The notes below the pieces were generated by a model that searched no databases, was not told where the DNA came from, and was given only the letters and a program-made list of their open reading frames with translations. Below are positions 58,579 through 64,000 of a stretch of 64,000 nucleotides of DNA, one piece after another (within the stretch, counting starts at the first letter, position 1; every line of letters starts with the position of its first letter). Location of the stretch: contig CBDFKC010000003.1 in NCBI GenBank assembly GCA_965248685.1, forward strand, positions 434,001 to 498,000. Direction: 5' to 3'. This DNA comes from VYFG01 sp965248685 (lineage in GTDB: Bacteria > Pseudomonadota > Gammaproteobacteria > Arenicellales > Poriferihabitantaceae). Made by a program: the position numbers and the translations under genes.

Positions 58579-59109
58579 ATGAAAAACTCAATCTTAAAAA
58601 ACTCGTTGGTCGGTCTGGTCGCTCTGGTTTCCAGTGGGGCCGCAATTCAAACGTTTGCCCAGGGTAACTGGTACCTGGGTGGTGCGGTATCCCAAAGCAC
58701 TGTCGATGAACGCAGCCTGGATGAAGATGATACAGCTGGCAAAATTTATGCTGGCTACAAATTCAACAGCTTCGTCGGTATCGAAGGCAGTTACTATGAT
58801 TTTGGTGAAATCAGTAACAACAGCAGCCAGCTTGAAATTGACGGTTTTAGCCTGGCGGTAGTTGGATCGATTCCACTAACCAGTAACTTCTCACTTTTTG
58901 GCAAAGTTGGTGCCCACGATTGGGATGCCGATGCCACTGGCTCGATTGCAAGTCAATTGATCAGCGACAGCGATACTGATGCTTTTTATGGCGTAGGCGT
59001 AAACTACGATATTAATAGCAACTGGAGCGTACGAGGAGAAGTCGAGCGCTATGAAGTCGAAGACCTGGACATCGATGTAATTTCCCTAGGCGTCTCTTTC
59101 GGATTTTAG
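58579..59109 (+). CDS. small outer-membrane beta-barrel protein
   Basis: A signal peptide (residues 1-28, ending FAQ) precedes about 148 residues of alternating beta-strand sequence: GNWYLGGAVSQSTVDE, DTAGKIYAGYKFNSFVGIEGSYYDFG, FSLAVVGSIPLTSNFSLFGKVGAHDW, AFYGVGVNYDINSNWSVRGEVERYEV and the end VISLGVSFGF, with a terminal Phe for BAM recognition. The eight-strand OmpA/OmpW-like plan is evident. It is likely an envelope protein controlled near the ECF system. Confidence 0.85.
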   Translation: MKNSILKNSLVGLVALVSSGAAIQTFAQGNWYLGGAVSQSTVDERSLDEDDTAGKIYAGYKFNSFVGIEGSYYDFGEISNNSSQLEIDGFSLAVVGSIPLTSNFSLFGKVGAHDWDADATGSIASQLISDSDTDAFYGVGVNYDINSNWSVRGEVERYEVEDLDIDVISLGVSFGF

Positions 59110-59122
59110 CCCAGCTAACCGA

Positions 59123-59157
59123 GCCGCGCGCAGACCATTCGTGGTTTTGCGTGCGGC
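59123..59157 (+). terminator. GC-rich hairpin after the barrel-protein gene
   Basis: GCCGCGCGC and GCGTGCGGC pair over nine bases (with one G-T pair) around a 17-base loop. The following sequence is caatctattttatt, not a clean T-run, so it may be a weak terminator or an mRNA-stabilising hairpin. It separates the barrel gene from the flavoprotein gene. Confidence 0.4.
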
Positions 59158-59182
59158 CAATCTATTTTATTGAGGATATAAC

Positions 59183-60532
59183 ATGCAAAGTGAGCACTAC
59201 GACATTGTCATTATAGGGGGCGGCAACGCCGGTTTCGGCGTATCTCAAATCGCCCATCCTGCGGGTAAATCAATCGCTTTTATTGAACCCGCGGAATTTG
59301 GCGGTACCTGTCCGAATCGAGGCTGTACCCCCAAAAAAGTTCTGGTAGCAGCAGCCCAGGCGCTGCACGAGATCGAAATTGCCCACACTCACGGCATAGA
59401 AGTTGGCCCGGCCCGGCTCAATTGGAGCAAACTCATTCAACGCAAAAACGACATGATCGATTTCATTCCCGGTGCCATGGAAGACACCGCGAACAACAGA
59501 GGGACAGTTTATAAGGGCAAAGCCAAATTCGTCGGAGCTAATGCTGTCGAAGTTAATGGTTTTCGGGTCGAAGGGGAAAATTTCGTAATTGCTACCGGTT
59601 CGATTCCACGCCCGTTGCCGTTACCTGGCGCGGAGCTTCTAATCACTTCTGATCAGGTATTGTCCGAGCTTGAACGCCCTGAAGAGGTAGTGTTTATCGG
59701 CGGCGGCGTCATCGCCATGGAATTTAGTCACGTATATGCTCGGGCTGGAAGTAATGTAACCATCCTTGAGATGATGCCCCAGCTGCTGCCCCGTCTGGAT
59801 AGCGATGCGGTTGATCAGATTAAAGCCGAAAGTGAGCGAATTGGTATTGCCATTTCGACTGGTATCGAGGTGAAGCGTATTGAAAAACACGGCCAACGTC
59901 TGCGAGTCTACTATGCTCACCAGGGTAAGGAAATTTCTATCGACGCCGACAGGGTAGTCAATGGTACTGGTCGAATCGCCAACGTTGCCGAGTTGGATCT
60001 GGCTGCTGCCAATATCCAGTTCGATGGAATTCGAATCGAAGTAGACGACAATCTGCGCTCGGTTTCCAATCCCGGGGTTTGGGTCGCCGGTGATGCGCTG
60101 GTCACTTCCGCGCAGTTGTCACCAGTCGCTACGTATGAAGGCAGGCTGGTCGGGCAGAATATCGTCGGCGGGGACACCAGAAGTCCTGACTATAGGGTAA
60201 TTCCCAGCGCGGTATATACCGTTCCTGCGCTAAGCAGCGTCGGCATAACCGAGGCTGAAGGCAAAGCTGCGGGTATGAATGTGGAGGTTAAGTCTGCAGA
60301 TATGTCAGGCTGGTTTTCCGCCCGCTTTTACGCCGAAACAGCGGCCTGGTCCAAGGTAATTATTGACCGCAGCAACCGGAAAATTCTTGGAGCCCATATA
60401 GTCGGTCACCATGGCGAGGAGTTAATCCATTTGTTTTCCCTCGCCATGCGACACAACATTACTGCCGACGAGTTAGCCGGAGAAATGTTTGCCTTTCCGA
60501 CTTTCGCTGCTGACATTAAAAGCATGGTTTGA
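59183..60532 (+). CDS. flavoprotein disulfide reductase (dihydrolipoyl dehydrogenase/glutathione reductase-like)
   Basis: The 449-residue protein has the FAD motif IGGGNAGFGVS, the redox disulfide C43-PNRG-C48 in GGTCPNRGCTPKKVL, the NAD(P)H-binding VVFIGGGVIAMEFSHVYARAGSNVTILE near residue 170 and the dimerisation domain with AMRHNITADELAGEMFAFPTFAADI at the end. The CxxxxC spacing matches pyridine nucleotide-disulfide oxidoreductases. The specific substrate (glutathione, mycothiol-like or lipoamide) cannot be read from the sequence. The final His-Glu catalytic pair of the family appears altered (FAFPTFA). Confidence 0.88.
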   Translation: MQSEHYDIVIIGGGNAGFGVSQIAHPAGKSIAFIEPAEFGGTCPNRGCTPKKVLVAAAQALHEIEIAHTHGIEVGPARLNWSKLIQRKNDMIDFIPGAMEDTANNRGTVYKGKAKFVGANAVEVNGFRVEGENFVIATGSIPRPLPLPGAELLITSDQVLSELERPEEVVFIGGGVIAMEFSHVYARAGSNVTILEMMPQLLPRLDSDAVDQIKAESERIGIAISTGIEVKRIEKHGQRLRVYYAHQGKEISIDADRVVNGTGRIANVAELDLAAANIQFDGIRIEVDDNLRSVSNPGVWVAGDALVTSAQLSPVATYEGRLVGQNIVGGDTRSPDYRVIPSAVYTVPALSSVGITEAEGKAAGMNVEVKSADMSGWFSARFYAETAAWSKVIIDRSNRKILGAHIVGHHGEELIHLFSLAMRHNITADELAGEMFAFPTFAADIKSMV

Positions 60533-60662
60533 CAAATCTACATTTAGCAAAACTATGCTCTCTCAGTCATTTGGCTCATTCCCGGGGGGCGGCGATTTCA
60601 CCGGTGTTGCCGTCAACGGTCTGGTAATCTGATCAATCCTGATGCTAACCTGGACAAGTTAG

Positions 60663-61031
60663 TCAGTCGTAACGCCGGTTCTTAATATAGGAGTTTTTGA
60701 TCTGGATTTTATCTCCCGAAAAGGTAAATAAATCGCATCCGTCTATTTCCACCTTGGACCCATCCTCCCGGGTCCCTTGGAAGGTCCATTCCGTACAACC
60801 CCTGTTGCCCTGAACAAAATGGCTCGCATTTTCGAAACGAACATCAGGCAGCTCGGTCCAGACTTCAATAAACCTCGCTTTAACCTCCTGGTATCCCTGA
60901 TAGCGCGTACCATGCTTTTCCCGGCCACCACCGGTATCAAAAACACAGTCCTCAGTCATAAATGCCATGATCGTATCGATATCATGGTCATTCCACGCAT
61001 CCGCGTATTGTTGCAGTTGATCAATTGTCAT
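60663..61031 (-). CDS. SnoaL-like (NTF2-fold) protein
   Basis: Started at the internal Met at 61031, the protein has 122 residues and starts MTIDQLQQYADAWNDHDIDTIMAFMTEDCVFDTGGG, the usual opening of SnoaL-like/NTF2 proteins. The upstream part of the frame overlaps the next gene's end and looks non-native. The family includes small isomerases and cyclases and many binding proteins. It lies downstream of the class II amidotransferase gene by 46 bases. Confidence 0.8.
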   Translation of the reverse strand: MTIDQLQQYADAWNDHDIDTIMAFMTEDCVFDTGGGREKHGTRYQGYQEVKARFIEVWTELPDVRFENASHFVQGNRGCTEWTFQGTREDGSKVEIDGCDLFTFSGDKIQIKNSYIKNRRYD

Positions 61032-61077
61032 TACGACTCCATCAAAGGTATTGAATAGGATTTGATTGAACAGATTC

Positions 61078-62001
61078 TCAAACCATGAGTTCCACCGTAT
61101 TGGCGATTCGCTTATCGCCTTGCTGACTGACGTAGAGCGCAGAGTATTCCGGCAACTCAAGCCAGGTTGAGGTTTCCACGGTTAGCGGTTCTGAACTGAT
61201 AATAAATGAATCACTGCTGTCGCATTGTTCCCGCCCACCTATCATTTTCCATTCGCCATCACGAAAACCATATTCGCTGCCAAAGGTAAACCAAAGACTA
61301 AGGAAGGATAAATTGGCCTCGTGGAACCGTTCACCATAACAACCGAAGTCGAAGGTAAAACGTACAGCAATCAGGCTGCGTCCGTCTGCAATAAATAGAT
61401 TAGTGGATGAAGATGTTGCGATGCCGACCCGCTCTCTGACCCGCCGTATTATTTCAAAGGATCGAGATACCGCATCGACCATCTCGCCCGGATCCTGGTG
61501 CTTTCCAGGATCGTCGAATTGGGATAAAAATAATGCGTACATGAATTCACTATCGGTGGAACCGGAAATCTGACTGGCTATTTCAGGTTTTATATATTCA
61601 AGGAGGTCATAGCGCATTTCCCGGAAGCTGGCGAGGTCACCATTATGGGCGAGCACCATAGGGGTGCCCCGATAGGCAAATGGATGTAGATTCTGCATAC
61701 CGATCTGGGCTTCGTGGTTGAGTCCGACGCCACGAACGTGGGCCAGCAAACAATGGGTTCTAACCTTTTCGCTGAGAGAATGAAGGTTGGGGTCGAATAC
61801 CGGTATGTCCGTGGTTTTATAGGAAACCGGCACTTCTGGATTAGCCGAATTGTGATCCCAGGCGGTCAAACCAAATCCTGCCAGGTTAAGCATCCCCAGC
61901 ATCCGCGCATCATAGGATTGTTTAACCAGAGAGCTGTCGGAACTGTACAGCAGATTATTTAATGAAATTGGTGAACCCAGATAACCCAGTACCCTGCACA
62001 T
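61078..62001 (-). CDS. class II glutamine amidotransferase (YafJ/EgtC-like)
   Basis: The N-terminal C2 of MCRVLGYLG is the catalytic residue after Met removal. The 307 residues show HPFAYRGTPMVLAHNGDLASFREMRYDLLEYI and ISGSTDSEFMYALFLSQF, the Ntn-hydrolase glutaminase core, plus HVRGVGLNHEAQIGMQNLHPF. Members hydrolyse gamma-glutamyl amides; the YafJ and EgtC types have other substrates. The gene lies 20 bases after the cNMP-binding protein gene. Confidence 0.9.
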   Translation of the reverse strand: MCRVLGYLGSPISLNNLLYSSDSSLVKQSYDARMLGMLNLAGFGLTAWDHNSANPEVPVSYKTTDIPVFDPNLHSLSEKVRTHCLLAHVRGVGLNHEAQIGMQNLHPFAYRGTPMVLAHNGDLASFREMRYDLLEYIKPEIASQISGSTDSEFMYALFLSQFDDPGKHQDPGEMVDAVSRSFEIIRRVRERVGIATSSSTNLFIADGRSLIAVRFTFDFGCYGERFHEANLSFLSLWFTFGSEYGFRDGEWKMIGGREQCDSSDSFIISSEPLTVETSTWLELPEYSALYVSQQGDKRIANTVELMV

Positions 62002-62021
62002 ATGATTAATTCACTCCGATG

Positions 62022-63002
62022 TTATAGGACGCATCGATCGAAAGATGCAATTCTTGAAACCACGTTATTGATCTTTCGCAACTGACTGACTGACTGCCTT
62101 CCAAGGTTCGCCAATAATTTAAATACCAATGGACTTTGCTGCCTGATCATTTCAGAAAACTGCGCCGCGGGCAGATAAGCCAGTTCCGCTGTTTCCCTGC
62201 TGACCAGATCGGCGGCTCGGTTTCTGCCCTCAAAAACCTCTATGTATCCGGCCATACTGCCGGGACCATGGATATTAAATTGAACATTGCTTTGGGGAGA
62301 GGATATTCCCAACCGCAGGGCGCCCCGCAAAACGATATACATACCGTCGGGCGGATCCCCCATGGAAAACAATGTTACCCCGGCGGGAATCTTGATCCGG
62401 TCCAGGCTGTCAATCAAGGTCGTGATTTCTTCGTCGCGGAATTCTGCAAATGCAGCGAACTGGCGTAATACCGAGTGATCGCAGGGCCAGGCATCCGAGA
62501 TTTTATATTTTTCGATCAAATCCAGGTTCATCCTTATTTCCGAGGCTGCCCGGTTCTGACCAGTTATCCCATCCATTAGCGCGCCGCAACTGTTACCTAC
62601 TCCTTTGGTCAATCGGCTACTCAGTGCGATACCGGCTGGCCGCAGGTCGGTTTTCAGCATGTCATAGCGCTGGCGACTGAAATAATATCCGGTGGTGTCC
62701 TCGATCACTCTAGCAGATGCCGAACGCACGCCGTCATCCATCAGGGCCATTTCCCCCAGAACCTCGCAATGAGACACCTCAGCAACCTGCAGCACCTGGT
62801 CTCCCGGGGTTCGGACTTCAATCGCGATTCGGCCTCGCTCGATTAGATACATGCCGTCACTTGCTTGTCCCTGTCTAAACAGATAATCCCCTGCTGCAGC
62901 CTGGATTGGTTTGGCAACCAGATCGACTTCGGACAAAACTCCATGGTCCAATCCCTTGAACATGGGTACTTTAAGCAAGAATTCGGTAAATGACTTCATC
63001 AT
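62022..63002 (-). CDS. protein with two cyclic-nucleotide-binding domains
   Basis: The 326 residues contain two Crp/cNMP-type beta-barrels: GDYLFRQGQASDGMYLIERGRIAIEVRTPGD...CEVLGEMALMDDGVRSASARVIEDTTGYYFSR (about 30-110), and FSMGDPPDGMYIVLRGALRLGISSPQSNVQFNIHGPGSMAGYIEVFEGRNRAADLVSRETAELAYLPAAQF (about 220-300). GEMAL is the first phosphate-binding cassette. No DNA-binding or enzyme domain is present, so it may act by protein contacts. It is followed by the amidotransferase gene. Confidence 0.85.
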   Translation of the reverse strand: MMKSFTEFLLKVPMFKGLDHGVLSEVDLVAKPIQAAAGDYLFRQGQASDGMYLIERGRIAIEVRTPGDQVLQVAEVSHCEVLGEMALMDDGVRSASARVIEDTTGYYFSRQRYDMLKTDLRPAGIALSSRLTKGVGNSCGALMDGITGQNRAASEIRMNLDLIEKYKISDAWPCDHSVLRQFAAFAEFRDEEITTLIDSLDRIKIPAGVTLFSMGDPPDGMYIVLRGALRLGISSPQSNVQFNIHGPGSMAGYIEVFEGRNRAADLVSRETAELAYLPAAQFSEMIRQQSPLVFKLLANLGRQSVSQLRKINNVVSRIASFDRCVL

Positions 63003-63025
63003 TTTTCCCGCGGTTGAAAGTATGA

Positions 63026-63490
63026 TCAGCTTTTGTAAAACAGTCGATTGTCGATGGTCAGGGTTTTTTTGTTAATCCAGTAGCGCGTGGTCCGGCCATA
63101 GGTGCCGCGAGACGGACCGATAGCCTGACCATCCTCCATAGCTGGTAGCAGGAGCGCCTGGAATAACACAATATAGTGTTCCTGGTTCTCGGTAAAACCA
63201 AATTTATAATGTTTGTAATTTCGCTGTTCATCCTCCAGATCAGGAATCCCGGCAAAGTCTGCGGCGGCGATTTGCCAGGCCTTCATATAGTTTCCCGGCA
63301 CCATGCGATCGTGGGACTCGAGACTTAAAAAATCGTCTTCGACCCGGTCCAGGCAGACGTAGCCGTGATCGAACCCACAACCGTCCTGAGCCAGGGCGTA
63401 TTCGAGTCCATCCTCGACCGGACCACCTGCCTGACTACTATTAATCATCAGTAGTGCTGCGGCTAACAGCCACGGATAACGGGAGATCAC
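63026..63490 (-). CDS. exported protein of unknown function, 154 aa
   Basis: Translation starts at a GTG whose TGA overlaps the previous stop (GTGA). Residues 1-21 are a signal peptide (LLAAALLMINSSQAGG). The mature part has paired cysteines (DGCGFDHGYVCLDRVED) and a C-terminal beta-rich stretch (YGRTTRYWINKKTLTIDNRLFYKS). I do not recognise the family. It is encoded between the DUF4329 and cNMP-binding genes. Confidence 0.65.
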   Translation of the reverse strand: MISRYPWLLAAALLMINSSQAGGPVEDGLEYALAQDGCGFDHGYVCLDRVEDDFLSLESHDRMVPGNYMKAWQIAAADFAGIPDLEDEQRNYKHYKFGFTENQEHYIVLFQALLLPAMEDGQAIGPSRGTYGRTTRYWINKKTLTIDNRLFYKS

Positions 63491-64000
63491 GATCCTGTGG
63501 CAAGGGTTCCCGGCCCTCCAAGGGTAGTAATTTGCCGGCTGGAAAGGTCGAAAAACTTAAATTGTCCAGCCGGTGTACCCAGGTAGCCATCAATACGAAA
63601 CAAGATATCGGAAATTATATCCTGGGGCGAAAAGTTTTCATTATCAAACCTGGGATCAAATGCAGCATGAGTGTGGTAGCTGGCAGTGGTTACTGCGCCT
63701 TGTGGGGCAGCGCTCGCGGGCGGTGGCAGCGACACACTGGCAGCTTCTCCCGGAATCGGCTGGGTCGCCGAAAATGAGCCATCGGCATTACGATAGACAT
63801 ACCCGCCAAACTCTCGATTTTGCGCTACCGAAGTCGGGTTTATCCCGTTCAAAACCTGCCTGGCTGGCTCATTTTGGCCAGCGAAACGGGTCTGTCCGTC
63901 TGCGCCACTGCTGCCAGAACTAAGGGCAACTCCGGCACCAACCGCAGCGGCACCAACCAGCACCGGGCTGACTTTTTTCTTTTGCTCCGGCGTTTCTTCA
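63487..64000 (-). CDS. DUF4329-domain protein, 5' end beyond the window
   Basis: The frame is open to base 64000, so the start is outside; a GTG at 63963 is only internal. A hydrophobic segment (VLVGAAAVGAGVALSSGSSG) comes first, then the DUF4329 core: GGYVYRNADGSFSATQPIPGEAASVSLPPP, ASYHTHAAFDPRFDNENFSPQDI and IDGYLGTPAGQFKFFD. The H-T-H and following Asp resemble the JAB-type metal site proposed for this domain, often found in toxins and RHS-like proteins. Its stop overlaps the next gene by four bases. Confidence 0.75.
   Translation of the reverse strand, partial: EETPEQKKKVSPVLVGAAAVGAGVALSSGSSGADGQTRFAGQNEPARQVLNGINPTSVAQNREFGGYVYRNADGSFSATQPIPGEAASVSLPPPASAAPQGAVTTASYHTHAAFDPRFDNENFSPQDIISDILFRIDGYLGTPAGQFKFFDLSSRQITTLGGPGTLATGS

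Noticed and set aside
1..64000. tRNA, rRNA or prophage regions
   Set aside because: Reading both strands showed no cloverleaf, no rRNA stretches and no phage structural genes.

Overview
The window looks like chromosomal DNA from a free-living, probably marine gammaproteobacterium. This rests on gene content and order: the yicC - gmk - rpoZ - spoT block, a split class II ribonucleotide reductase (NrdJa/NrdJb), waaF and ilvE followed by glnE and an M48 lipoprotein protease, nagZ and an omega subunit of the proteobacterial type. No rRNA or tRNA gene was found, so the placement stays at class level and is inference.

Layout. 1-4006 (minus): vitamin B12-dependent ribonucleotide reductase in two subunits, followed by a periplasmic DUF4124-glutaredoxin protein and small membrane proteins, with an NrdR-type operator upstream. 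4486-6924 (plus): a tight retropepsin-like zinc protease - RimK - aspartoacylase-like amidase operon. 7052-11558 (minus): small single-domain enzymes (VOC, VanZ, nitroreductase, YciI, SRPBCC, tyrosine phosphatase, a broken enolase-superfamily gene, a ceramidase-family membrane protein). 11642-20048: two large secreted WD40-caspase proteins on opposite strands around a molybdopterin oxidoreductase. 20056-27126: accessory genes (LysE remnant, DUF6429, MoaF-like protein plus hydrolase plus LysR regulator, two exporters, YjbR, Rieske oxygenase).

27153-34390 is the mobile heart of the window: a run of small minus-strand genes separated by attC-like sites, i.e. an integron cassette array without a visible integrase (CALIN). 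It holds a ParE-type toxin-antitoxin pair, a zinc-ribbon protein, GNAT, TfoX-N, cupin, DUF4124, a second toxin-antitoxin pair whose toxin is frameshifted, an Imm50-like gene and a membrane-protein gene cut by an insertion sequence. REP-like palindromes and a perfect 29-bp tandem repeat have invaded its downstream end. A two-gene IS (a DruA/DUF4338 protein plus a Tn5-type transposase, 33-bp inverted repeats) sits at its upstream end, where an integrase would be expected.

34627-48307: AraC/GyrI regulator, topoisomerase-type zinc protein, phytanoyl-CoA dioxygenase, WaaF, zinc-finger protein, IlvE, GlnE, M48 protease, then a poorly known block (FemAB-like acyltransferase, BON-like repeat protein, 40-aa membrane protein, YiiX-like hydrolase, Ser/Thr kinase). 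48562-54766: housekeeping operon from yicC to nagZ, linking nucleotide metabolism, stringent response and peptidoglycan recycling. 54937-60532: atypical HisA paralogue, ECF sigma factor, thiolase, anti-sigma-like zinc protein, small outer-membrane barrel, flavin disulfide reductase. 60663-64000 (minus): SnoaL-like protein, class II glutamine amidotransferase, double cNMP-binding protein, a secreted protein and a DUF4329 protein running off the window.
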